The position numbers were made by a program, and so were the translations under genes. Positions 1 through 7,419 of a stretch of DNA of 20,412 bases are shown here, piece by piece. Below the pieces are notes generated by a model that was given only the letters and a program-made list of their open reading frames with translations, did no database searches and was not told the origin of the DNA. This stretch comes from Sphacelaria rigidula (taxonomy: Eukaryota; Phaeophyceae; Sphacelariales). Position 1 is the first letter of the stretch. Each line of letters starts with the position of its first letter. The stretch is taken from assembly GCA_964200075.2 (NCBI GenBank), contig CAXNAA020000531.1, positions 1 through 20,412 of the forward strand. The letters are read 5' to 3'.

Positions 1-350
1 TCTCATTCTCCGAAACCAAAACGAAATATTTACTAAGAGTAAAATGAGGTTACGCGAGGCAAGTTTCGCTTTCCGAGTGTCCAAAACCAAAATGAAATAT
101 TTACTAAGAGTAAAATGAGGTTACGCGAGGCAAGTTCGCTTTCCGAGTGTCCAAAACCAAAATGAAATATTTACTAAGAGTAAATTTAGGTTACGCGAGG
201 CAAGTTTCGCTTTCTCATTCTCCAAAACCAAAATGAAATATTTACTAAGAGTAACATGAGGTTACGCGAGGCAAGTTTCGCTTTCCGAGTGTCCAAAACC
301 AAAATGAAATATTTACTAAGAGTAAAATGAGGTTACGCGAGGCAAGTTCG
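1..350. repeat. 71-bp tandem repeat array, five copies
   Basis: The word gaaatatttactaagag recurs at 23, 94, 164, 235 and 306, giving a period of 70-71 bp; the array probably continues left of the window. Two unit subtypes differ in the linker (ctcattctcc in the first and fourth units, ccgagtgtcc in the others). Each unit has a small dyad, ttact-aag-agtaa. The array stops exactly at the stop codon of the minus-strand gene that follows. No open frame spans it, so it is read as non-coding. Confidence 0.93.
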
Positions 351-351
351 C

Positions 352-672
352 TTAATATTCTTTAACCGTCACTTTGTAAGTCCCCAAGACAAAGGTGTCC
401 TCAGGAGAGTACGAGGTTCCTCCGGATGTCACCTGATTGTTGATGTCATCGTAAGTAACCACCGCTGTCGATGTATCTGGGAGGAGTACCGTGGTGAGAA
501 CCGCATCGGAAACGTTCGAGGCAACGAACGTCCCTGTGTTGTCGATGAATTTTGCTGTTCCTACTGGGGTGATTACGATGTCACCTTCGGTCAAGACGTT
601 TGGAAGATGATCCTCAATATCTGCAATGTACAAAGAGCTAATAAGGGTCAGGTTGTTTCCCAGTCTTTCCAT
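352..672 (-). CDS. Small protein of unknown function, probably beta-rich
   Basis: Encodes 106 residues from an ATG at 672; a longer reading would need a TTG start. The sequence is rich in T, V, D and G with alternating hydrophobic residues and almost no Lys or Arg, suggesting a beta-rich domain of the kind found in virion or surface proteins; that is inference from composition only. The last 36 residues (VVTYDD, GGTSY, DTFVLG, VTVKEY) match the translation of an inverted fragment at 703-876, which supports a real domain. The stop codon abuts the 71-bp array. No family recognised and no signal peptide seen. Confidence 0.6.
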   Translation of the reverse strand: MERLGNNLTLISSLYIADIEDHLPNVLTEGDIVITPVGTAKFIDNTGTFVASNVSDAVLTTVLLPDTSTAVVTYDDINNQVTSGGTSYSPEDTFVLGTYKVTVKEY

Positions 673-702
673 CAACGATCCGATATATAGCTTGAAATCG
701 GC

Positions 703-876
703 GTGTATAGCTTCCCATTCTCAGCATCTGCAGGTGCAGGTCAATCTGCATCTTTAGGTACCTCGAACATAACGTTCGATGAAGCGAACGACTCAATTGT
801 CATTGACGGAGATTCGTACACCGATGGAGATTCCTTAGTTCTCATGGGCAAAATTGTCACGTTTTTTCAGTTCGGA
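703..876 (+). pseudogene. Inverted decayed relative of the 352-672 gene
   Basis: On the plus strand this frame reads ITFDEANDS, then GDSYTDGDSLVLMGKIVTF, aligning with the C-terminal 36 residues of the neighbouring minus-strand gene (VTYDDINNQ, GGTSYSPEDTFVLGTYKVTV). It has no ATG: a stop lies at 688-690, just upstream of a GTG at 703. After about 876 the frame runs on without resemblance. It looks like a diverged gene fragment left by an inverted duplication. A short active gene using GTG is possible but less likely. Confidence 0.5.
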
Positions 877-1222
877 ATTCTCCTACGAAAACCACTTTGC
901 ATTTCTTCCTCAAAAGAACTTCTTTTTGCGCGTCCTGAACACGTCGTACGTATTAAATTCAAATTTGTCAGTTACCAATGAACTTTCGATTCTGCGGAGC
1001 CCCTTAAAATTGTTGAAGTAGAAATCTTTTCCAAAACATGGAACTAACATGCACCACAAACATTTCATCTTGCCCTCCCCCGCTCGTTCACAACCCCGTT
1101 CGCCCTCATTCCTAAGCCCACGGTGAGTAATTCTACACTGATGATACTCTCCCACTACTTTCGATTTTCTTCAAACGTGAATTCGCCTACGAAATGCCAA
1201 CACCATTCATAGACTTCCCCTG
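877..1222. other. Intergenic stretch without a recognisable gene
   Basis: Open frames here are short and show no motif or consistent coding character. The only structure seen is a 14-bp direct repeat, caacaccattcata, at 1198-1211 and 1227-1240. Confidence 0.5.
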
Positions 1223-1428
1223 ATGACAACACCATTCATATCTTTCTGCACGTGTTCTGCCCGTGTTCAGATGGACCATGTTACGTCGGCTGAAATCGCA
1301 CGGAGGATCAAATCTGTCATGCGTGTGGTTTCTGAGGAGTCCGAAGACGGCGGTGGTCGGGTCATCAACGACGATCTCCGTACCAAGCTGATGAGAATGC
1401 TTTCTCTTCATCAAAGAAGTATTCCACC

Positions 1429-2340
1429 ATGTTGGACGTCGTCGACTTGTTGTTCAAGCAAAGGTGCAACTTGCCCGGACCCACCGACGTTTACATCGAA
1501 GCAATTGTTGGTCTCTGTGACGCCGTCACTGATGAGCCAATGACCGACAAACCCGTGGCCAGCAGCGAATCCGGGTTGGTTTTGATGGACGACGTTAACC
1601 CGGCGGAAGGAGAATCTTCTAGTGCGGGAGACGGAGTCATCGACCTAGTAGAGGAAGTAAACCCCGGAACTGTGGAGAACGACGACACTGGAGAAGACGA
1701 TGACACGGAATCGGAGAAGGAAGTAACTTTCGAAGACCCGGGAACATCACCTGACGACTCGCAAGACGTAAGCCAAGACTTCAGAAAACCTTTTAAGGAG
1801 AACTTCAAGACTTTGTCAAGGAGAAGGGGACCGTTGTTTCTCGGAGCGATGCCGAGAGCGCCGCTTGAAGTGGTCGACGAAGAATCCCAAGTGGTGTCAT
1901 TCCACCCGTGGGACGTGAAAACGTGGATGTCTGAGAGTTTGGTCGACTTCCGCGTACCCTCTACAATGAATGGGCTCGAGAGTCACAGGCGCGACGCAGT
2001 TTTGCGAAACTATAGGGATGGAAGGATGTACGCTCTTCTGAAGACCGGACAGATAGCGAAAACTCCAACATCCGAAATTCAGCGATACGTTGACGAATTC
2101 ACCAAGGACCGTGGGAGCAAAATCACGTTGGACAGGTATTTGGCGTACTTCAAGGTCGCCATCAAGAAGAAACAAAAGAGCATAAAGAGAGGTGCTGCTA
2201 AGAAACGCAAGGCACACGGCCCCCGCTTACCGGATGGCAAGCTGAGGAAGAAGTACAAAGCATTCAAAGTTGAGGAGGACCCGTTTGATATCGAAAGAGC
2301 GTCAGATGAAGAAACCGAGAAGGATGTTGACGTTGGGTAG
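1429..2340 (+). CDS. Acidic/basic protein of unknown function
   Basis: Encodes 303 residues from ATG 1429. Residues 1-35 look helical (LDVVDLLFK, YIEAIVGLC); 36-120 are disordered and very acidic; 155-245 look globular, with WDVKTWM and YRDGRMYALL vaguely recalling a SAM domain; 244-280 form a Lys/Arg-rich block (IKKKQK, AAKKRKAH, LRKKYK) typical of nucleic-acid binding or nuclear targeting. The start is uncertain: a coding-like stretch from ATG 1271 in another frame runs up to it, so the N-terminus may be broken by a frameshift. The TAG stop is followed by 28 in-frame codons repeating the VEEDPxDI motif. No family recognised. Confidence 0.7.
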   Translation: MLDVVDLLFKQRCNLPGPTDVYIEAIVGLCDAVTDEPMTDKPVASSESGLVLMDDVNPAEGESSSAGDGVIDLVEEVNPGTVENDDTGEDDDTESEKEVTFEDPGTSPDDSQDVSQDFRKPFKENFKTLSRRRGPLFLGAMPRAPLEVVDEESQVVSFHPWDVKTWMSESLVDFRVPSTMNGLESHRRDAVLRNYRDGRMYALLKTGQIAKTPTSEIQRYVDEFTKDRGSKITLDRYLAYFKVAIKKKQKSIKRGAAKKRKAHGPRLPDGKLRKKYKAFKVEEDPFDIERASDEETEKDVDVG

Positions 2341-2427
2341 GGTTTCACGGTTGAGGAGGACCCTTTGGACATCAATACATCGACAGAGCGTGAGTTTCGG
2401 AAACCAAGAGAAGCTGGCTACGTCTGA
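2341..2427 (+). other. In-frame extension after a TAG stop
   Basis: Directly after the TAG of the 303-residue gene, the same frame stays open for 28 codons to a TGA at 2425-2427 and contains VEEDPLDI, a near copy of VEEDPFDI at residues 281-288 of the gene. The DNA repeat pairs 2269-2294 with 2350-2375. It was probably once coding, so TAG 2338-2340 would be either a newer nonsense change or a leaky stop. Confidence 0.45.
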
Positions 2428-2779
2428 GTCGGGTTTTATTATTTCACAAATTCCTGAGCGACAAAATTATCGTTTGTCGTCGCTAAAGAATTTGTGTTAA
2501 AGGGAAACCCCACTTTGACGCAGCGAGCTTTTCTCGGTTTCCAAAATTAGCTAGTAAATGTTGTTGCTGAGGAGTTTTTTTCGTGTTTCAATAACTTAGG
2601 GTTAGGGTTACGCTGAGGAATTCGTTTTTGGTTAATGGACGATACTGTTATTGCTGATAGATTCCCAACATTGACGTTTGTCGTTGCTGAGGGATTCACG
2701 ACAGTAAAACCCTATTCGTGGCCAGCTACTATTTTTTCGGTCACATGGACGACAATGTTGTTGATGAAGAATTCCACAT
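2428..2779. repeat. Intergenic region with decayed short repeats
   Basis: Six degenerate copies of a roughly 18-bp word close to gttgttgctgaggaattc start at 2476, 2560, 2607, 2647, 2680 and 2757. A longer pair begins with atggacga at 2636 and 2745. In forward frames the word reads like VVAEEF, VVAEGF or VVDEEF, but the copies fall in different frames and stops intervene. It may be a decayed coding repeat. No intact gene is seen. Confidence 0.4.
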
Positions 2780-5700
2780 TTACAACCCGCGGTTAAGCTC
2801 TGATCTGAAGACTTGCCCACCTCTTGTGCGTGAAACACGGCTTCTGGTCTGCATCGTGACGCCACGTGGTGTTCGCGTGATGACTGGTTGCACCTGCGAC
2901 ATGTCGTTGTCTAAGGCTTCCATATCTTCCTCAATAGTAGGTGTGATAGGGTTGGGGTCATCAATACCCGCATCGTCGTCTTCTCTACGTGGTGTCGTGA
3001 ACAACCTTCTCGGCGCTGAGTTACTATATCCTGCGGTTTTCCTTCTGGTTCTCGGTGTACCTGTGGCAGCCAGCCCAAAGAAGTCTCGGTTGGCAGCATA
3101 CACATTTTTAGCATCTAAATTTTCAGCGTAGCTGTACCTAGGTGTTCCTCGGCTTGGTGTTCCTCGGTTAGGTGTTTGGGTTAGGCTTGCGTCAGCATCG
3201 GTTTGTGACACGAGATCATGGTTGATGGTTCCTCCTGTGCCCACCATTTTTTCGATTTGCTCCGTTGAATGGAGGTCGGGCTTAAAGTTACTTATTTGAT
3301 GATTCAAAGCGATGGTGAGGTCGTCCAGGTTCGAGGACATGTAGTCCCTGCCTTGGATCGGGGTTGGACTCAAAACGACCGGGTGGCGGAGGGTTTTGCA
3401 ACCGTTGTCAGACCACTTTATCGCGGCATTCCTTTTCGATTCGATGGTCTTGCTTGCAAAATAAGAGAATGAGAATGCGGCAATTTTTGACCACACGACG
3501 AGTAACCTTGTCATCTTGTCATCATCCGACCACTGCAGCCGTGTCCTCCAAACAGATTCGATGATAGGTTTGATCTTGAAATGGAAAGCGAAAACAACAA
3601 CTTCGGAGACTGCGCGCTGGTCTTCTTTCACCGCGCAGTGCTGTTTGACGTCTTTGACTACACCAGAGATGAGGTCTTCTTCCTCTGAAATGTTTTGTCG
3701 GCTACCGACATACTTCACGAAAGTTTCGAACGATGACGCTCCTCGGGCCTTGAAGGCCTGTGAAGCGGCTTCTTTGCACGAGAGTGAGGAGGCAAAGTGC
3801 AGCAACGACTCCAACAAGTCCAAGTCGATGTTGTTGCTTAGTATTCTCAGTGCGTTGCACATCTCTCCGATGTCTTCGCTCATCTTTTCGATCTCAGTAC
3901 CGTCGTCGATGCCGTGTGCTTTCGCCGAGTACATCGCTGTGGATATTGCCACACCGGTCATGATGTGGTACACGGCACACCACGGTTCCTCCAGATCGGT
4001 GTTCCGATACTTTTCGATGAATCCGTACGTTCGTGCGAGGGCTTCTTCGAGTCCAATAAGGCCGATGTTGGACGTAACTTGTTCCAACATAGCTTCATCG
4101 AACACGCGGAGTTCGACCGACGGTGACTCTTCGTCGTATTCGTGATGTTGGACGTGGAGCCATCCCTTGAAGTGGTTGTTGAGCCATTTCGCCAGTGCGT
4201 AGTGTGGCTTCCTTTCCGCATCCCTCTCGTCTTTTTCGATACGATCCATTTGGTGGGCGACTGTCGAAATAATCCTCTCTACACTGAACTCAGAGTAGGT
4301 GCGTTGGCCGCATATCCTCCAGTACACGTCCTTGAAGAGGAACACCATGTCCACGTTGTGTTGCAGGAGTTGGTGTACCACCGAGGAAACATGCCACCAT
4401 CGAAACGTTTGAGAGCAGTGAACGCTCCAAAGAATCGAGCGCCGGTCGTTGGAGCTCGTCTGTGCATACAATGGGTTCACGGTCATGGTATCGGCAGGTT
4501 CAATTTCAACGATGCCACACTGACTCTTCCTCACACCAGAAACGATTTGAGTCCGGAATTCGTCTCCTTTCTCGTCGCACGAAGGATACTCCGTGCGAAT
4601 TCTGAGTACTCCGTGAAGCGAATGTCTGTCGGAGGTTGCAGACACGATGCCTCTTAAGATGGACACAACTTTGGCATTTAATGATGGGAAACCTAATTCT
4701 TCGTCCTGGTTCGACAACGGTGCCTCGAATGTACTGGGCGAATTCCTTCGGAGTCCATCGACGTCAAACTGTACTCTGTTTGAGTTAGGGTAGAGCTGAG
4801 CAACAGAAAGGTCATTCTGTCCAGTGTTGGGATTCGGTTCTTCCCCGGTCAAGTTACGAATGTTCTCAAGGGACATTTCAACAGGATTGTCTGATTGGTC
4901 ACGCGGGGAATTTGGGACATCAGCCGAATCCATGTCACTTGGGGAATTTGGGACGGAATCCTCGTCTTTTTGATCCATGGGGTATCCATGATTTACACCA
5001 GGTATACTGGCGATGCTTTCGTCGGTTGATGATGGACGTGATGGCACTTCATCGTCGTCGTGGAACCTTGGTGGTGGTGGAGGTCTGCTGATTGATGTCG
5101 GGGAATCCACTTCATGATCGTCGTGGAACCTTGGTGGTGGTGGAGGTCTGCTGATTGATGTCGGGGAATCCACTTCATGATCGTCGTGGGACCTTGGTGG
5201 TGGTGGAGGTCTGCTGATTGATGTCGGGGAATCCACTTCATGATCGTCGTGGAACCTTGGTGGTGGTGGAGGTCTGCTGACTGATGTCGGGGAATCCACT
5301 TCATGATCGTCGTGGAACCTTCGTCTATTCGTGTGACGTGAGCGCGGTGGTGGAGGTCTGCTGATTGATGTCGGGGAATCCACTTCATGGTCGTCGTGGA
5401 ACCTTCGTCTATTCGTGTGACGTGAGCGTGGTCGTGGTGGGCGAGGAGCTTCCGTCTGGGTGGTACCATCGGAAGTTCGTGCTGGTAGTCGTGGTGGGCG
5501 AGGAGCTGGTGTCTGTGTTGTACCATCGGAAGTTCGTGCTGGTAGTCGTGGTGGGCGAGGAGCTGGTGTCTGTGTTGTACCATCGGAAGTTCGTGCTGGT
5601 AGTCGTGGTGGACGAGGAGCTGGTGTCTGTGTTGTACCATCGGAAGTTCGTGCTGGTAGTCGTGGTGGGCGAGGAGCTGGTGTCTGGGTTGTACCAGTGC

Positions 5701-6175
5701 CAGTGGAGACTCGTGGTGTCTGTGTGGTACCAGTGCCAGTGGAGACTCGTGGTGTCTGTGTGCCTCCTGTGCCGGTGGAGACTCGTGGTGTCTGTGTGCC
5801 TCCAGTGCCAGTGGAGACTCGTGGTGTCTGTGTGCCTCCTGGGCTAAATCCTCCTGGGCTAAACCCTCCTGGGCTAAATCCTCCTGGGCTCAATCCTCCT
5901 GGGCTAAATCCTCCTGGGCTGTCTGGGGGTATGGAGTAAAATCCGTCCATGGAATCATCATCATCTGGGAAAGCTAACCCTGAGTCTGCTAGACGCACTA
6001 GTTTTCTCCTCTTTTTCGTTTTCTTCATGGTTTTCTTTCCGGATCGTATCTTGGCGAGATACCTTTTGGAAACGCATCTGTTTGTCCTTGGGTTTGTCGC
6101 TTGATCCTTTCTACAGGGTTTTTTGCACCTGTTTGTCTTGGGATTTCGGCGTTGCGGTGGTTTGCACTTCTTCAT
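2780..6175 (-). CDS. Large TQT-repeat and polyproline protein, paralog 1
   Basis: Encodes 1131 residues from ATG 6175. Residues 4-34 hold paired Cys/NPxTNRC motifs resembling the viral 2-cysteine adaptor, followed by a basic stretch (48-61). Six SPGG units lie at 86-114. Nine TQT motifs start at 115, 127, 139, 151 and 163 (12 apart), then 182, 201, 220 and 239 (19 apart). Six HDDHEVDSPTS blocks with PPPP or PPPPP spacers fill 258-375, and a long acidic linker follows. Residues 496-1000 form a globular domain (FRWWHVSS, VFLFKDVYWR) shared with paralog 2 at 7413-10799. The tail ends with SRTRGG. No enzymatic motif or membrane segment is visible. Role inferred: a structural or scaffold protein, possibly binding dynein light chain LC8 through TQT and a proline-binding protein through the PPPPP blocks. 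Confidence 0.92.
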   Translation of the reverse strand: MKKCKPPQRRNPKTNRCKKPCRKDQATNPRTNRCVSKRYLAKIRSGKKTMKKTKKRRKLVRLADSGLAFPDDDDSMDGFYSIPPDSPGGFSPGGLSPGGFSPGGFSPGGFSPGGTQTPRVSTGTGGTQTPRVSTGTGGTQTPRVSTGTGTTQTPRVSTGTGTTQTPAPRPPRLPARTSDGTTQTPAPRPPRLPARTSDGTTQTPAPRPPRLPARTSDGTTQTPAPRPPRLPARTSDGTTQTEAPRPPRPRSRHTNRRRFHDDHEVDSPTSISRPPPPRSRHTNRRRFHDDHEVDSPTSVSRPPPPPRFHDDHEVDSPTSISRPPPPPRSHDDHEVDSPTSISRPPPPPRFHDDHEVDSPTSISRPPPPPRFHDDDEVPSRPSSTDESIASIPGVNHGYPMDQKDEDSVPNSPSDMDSADVPNSPRDQSDNPVEMSLENIRNLTGEEPNPNTGQNDLSVAQLYPNSNRVQFDVDGLRRNSPSTFEAPLSNQDEELGFPSLNAKVVSILRGIVSATSDRHSLHGVLRIRTEYPSCDEKGDEFRTQIVSGVRKSQCGIVEIEPADTMTVNPLYAQTSSNDRRSILWSVHCSQTFRWWHVSSVVHQLLQHNVDMVFLFKDVYWRICGQRTYSEFSVERIISTVAHQMDRIEKDERDAERKPHYALAKWLNNHFKGWLHVQHHEYDEESPSVELRVFDEAMLEQVTSNIGLIGLEEALARTYGFIEKYRNTDLEEPWCAVYHIMTGVAISTAMYSAKAHGIDDGTEIEKMSEDIGEMCNALRILSNNIDLDLLESLLHFASSLSCKEAASQAFKARGASSFETFVKYVGSRQNISEEEDLISGVVKDVKQHCAVKEDQRAVSEVVVFAFHFKIKPIIESVWRTRLQWSDDDKMTRLLVVWSKIAAFSFSYFASKTIESKRNAAIKWSDNGCKTLRHPVVLSPTPIQGRDYMSSNLDDLTIALNHQISNFKPDLHSTEQIEKMVGTGGTINHDLVSQTDADASLTQTPNRGTPSRGTPRYSYAENLDAKNVYAANRDFFGLAATGTPRTRRKTAGYSNSAPRRLFTTPRREDDDAGIDDPNPITPTIEEDMEALDNDMSQVQPVITRTPRGVTMQTRSRVSRTRGGQVFRSELNRGL
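5045..5920 (-). repeat. Four successive coding tandem repeats in paralog 1
   Basis: In coding order: 15-bp SPGG units (about 5834-5920); 36-bp units GTQTPRVSTGTG; 57-bp units TTQTPAPRPPRLPARTSDG (TQT zone about 5453-5833); and 63-bp units built on HDDHEVDSPTS plus polyproline (about 5045-5400), two of which carry an added RSRHTNRRR insert. Copies are nearly identical at DNA level, indicating recent expansion or homogenisation, and every unit is a multiple of three. Confidence 0.92.
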
Positions 6176-6354
6176 AATGAATCCCTCTTATGAAATATGC
6201 AACAAATTAAAACTCGTGAACCACTCTTAAATCGTCTCGAGATGTAGTCGGAAACAGGAAAGCAGGTCTTCCCAGATGCTTCCACGATAGCAGTTTCATA
6301 TGACGAGACGACGGGTTACTCCGATGGAGATCTAGTTTTTAGTACTTATATATT
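6176..6354 (-). promoter_or_regulatory. Upstream region of paralog 1
   Basis: The 179 bp between the paralog 1 start and the stop of the next minus-strand ORF contain no gene. Read toward paralog 1, an A/T-rich stretch with ttttaatttgttgcatattt lies roughly 20-40 bases before the ATG; the taattt core is shared with the region upstream of paralog 2. Likely promoter, by position and composition only. Confidence 0.35.
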
Positions 6355-6564
6355 TCAAGTTCCCAAGGTACAGTAGTTGCTGTACTCATCTTCGTCGTCC
6401 GCTTCGTCGAAGAGCCTATCTATTCTATTTCTTTCTTTCAAAAAGGAGTTTTTCGGGTTGTACGTCAGCCAACCTTTTGCCCTCTGATGCCTGGGCATGA
6501 TGTGACCTAAGCCCAGGTTAACGGTTTGAGACAGAAATGTCTCGAGGATCTTCGTATACGACAT
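6355..6564 (-). CDS. Small hypothetical protein
   Basis: Encodes 69 residues from ATG 6564 to TGA. The N-terminal half is neutral to basic, with a GWLTYNP segment, and the C-terminus is acidic (FDEADDEDEY). No family recognised. It lies 42 bp downstream of the next gene on the same strand, in a run of minus-strand genes, which supports but does not prove that it is expressed. A tcaa microsatellite sits directly upstream of the start. Confidence 0.4.
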   Translation of the reverse strand: MSYTKILETFLSQTVNLGLGHIMPRHQRAKGWLTYNPKNSFLKERNRIDRLFDEADDEDEYSNYCTLGT

Positions 6565-6567
6565 GAC

Positions 6568-6586
6568 TCAATCAATCAATCAATCA
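6568..6586. repeat. Tetranucleotide microsatellite
   Basis: The unit tcaa is repeated four times plus tca, in the 42-bp gap between two minus-strand genes and 4 bp upstream of the ATG of the 69-residue ORF. Length change here would alter leader spacing but not a reading frame. Confidence 0.8.
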
Positions 6587-6606
6587 TTCTACACTCTAAG
6601 CATATT

Positions 6607-7230
6607 TTATTGTGGTACACAGCAAGATTGGAGTTTCTTCCAAAAGGCGAAGACTCCCGACAACACCCCCTTCACTCTCTGCTTCTTATAGAACGCCTTC
6701 ATGCCGGGAAGTCGGCTCCGCATTGTTTCCTCTAACCCTACCAACCCTCGCAGGAAGTAGACTTCGACACGACTCCCGTTCGTGGCCACCAGAGTGAGAC
6801 TAACAGTTTTGTTGGCGTCGCTTTTTCCCGTCCCGGGGATGCAGTATACGTATTTGTTGTAAATTCTCCTTGTTTTTTCTGACTGGTGTTGAAGCATCTC
6901 TCGCAAAATCTGTTCCCCGGCTGCAGCGAAGGACCTGACGTCGTTCAGGCTAACTGCAACCTCTCCACACATCTTGTAAATATTTCCGATCGTGTCCATC
7001 TGCAAGAGTCCGATCAACTTGAACGCTCCCCAGTCTTCCATCGGCACTGCCAGAGGCAGGAAGTTTGATGGCAGTCCGTACTTGCCGTACCATGAAAACT
7101 GTTCTTCGTCAACGACCATGTCTCGAGGGCACGTGAAGTAGTGGCACGAGCCGCCGATTTCCGTCCACCTCCTCGTCCACTCGGGCCTGAACTCTCCCAT
7201 GTAAGAACTGATCGGGAATTTCTTGGCCAT
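6607..7230 (-). CDS. Protein of unknown function, 207 residues
   Basis: Encodes 207 residues from ATG 7230. The mixed alpha/beta-like composition is rich in aromatics (EWTRRWTEIGG, CHYFTCPRD, FSWYGKYGLP), with a helical middle (residues 84-120) and a basic C-terminus ending CCVPQ. The segment IPGTGKSDANK resembles a P-loop but lacks the first glycine at the right distance, so no NTPase call is made. No transmembrane segment or signal peptide. An ataatata box 24-31 bases before the ATG lies in the 32-bp sequence that is repeated downstream of paralog 2. It sits between the two large paralogs on their strand, so it may belong to the same expression group. Family not recognised. Confidence 0.75.
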   Translation of the reverse strand: MAKKFPISSYMGEFRPEWTRRWTEIGGSCHYFTCPRDMVVDEEQFSWYGKYGLPSNFLPLAVPMEDWGAFKLIGLLQMDTIGNIYKMCGEVAVSLNDVRSFAAAGEQILREMLQHQSEKTRRIYNKYVYCIPGTGKSDANKTVSLTLVATNGSRVEVYFLRGLVGLEETMRSRLPGMKAFYKKQRVKGVLSGVFAFWKKLQSCCVPQ

Positions 7231-7232
7231 GA

Positions 7233-7264
7233 GAAGAATTTCCCTGAACCCTGTATATTATCCA
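7233..7264 (-). promoter_or_regulatory. TATA-like promoter within a 32-bp repeat, copy 1
   Basis: Read on the minus strand, ataatata (7254-7261) is 24-31 bases upstream of the ATG of the 207-residue gene, the usual distance for a TATA-like box in compact viral genomes. The 32-bp block recurs with one mismatch at 7388-7419. Confidence 0.5.
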
Positions 7265-7276
7265 TAGATTAAATGC

Positions 7277-7384
7277 CGTTTGTGTTGTACCAGTGCCAAT
7301 GGAGACTCGTGGGCTAAATCCTTCGGGGCTAAATCCTCCTGAACTAAACCCTCCTGCGCTGAATCGTCCTGGGCTGTCTGGGGT
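7277..7384 (-). pseudogene. Remnant of a third TQT-repeat paralog
   Basis: On the minus strand this reads 36 codons: TPDSPGRFSAGGFSSGG, then FSPEGFSPRVS, then GTGTTQT. It clearly matches the SPGG-to-TTQT junction of paralog 1 (residues 84-165) with a large internal deletion. There is no start codon; a duplicated promoter block lies directly upstream at 7388-7419. Best read as the collapsed remains of another copy of the large protein, or of paralog 1-like DNA moved here. No coding function expected. Confidence 0.75.
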
Positions 7385-7387
7385 AAG

Positions 7388-7419
7388 GAAGAACTTCCCT
7401 GAACCCTGTATATTATCCA
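7388..7419 (-). repeat. 32-bp promoter repeat, copy 2
   Basis: Identical to 7233-7264 except for one t/c change, 155 bp apart. It contains the same ataatata box, but there is no ATG after it, only the paralog remnant. Its upstream end overlaps the last codons and stop (7413-7415) of paralog 2, so the duplication boundary falls at that gene's 3' end. Confidence 0.85.

Noticed and set aside
2597-2610. Two telomere-like ttaggg units
   Set aside because: Only two copies, easily due to chance, in the middle of an intergenic region.
5365-5939. Two long plus-strand open frames opposite the repeats of paralog 1
   Set aside because: Antisense shadows created by the in-frame repeat units; the minus strand has the full-length gene with a paralog.
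6607-7230. GTGKS as a P-loop NTPase motif in the 207-residue protein
   Set aside because: The first glycine of GxxxxGK[ST] is missing (Cys at that position), and there is no Walker B or surrounding fold signature.
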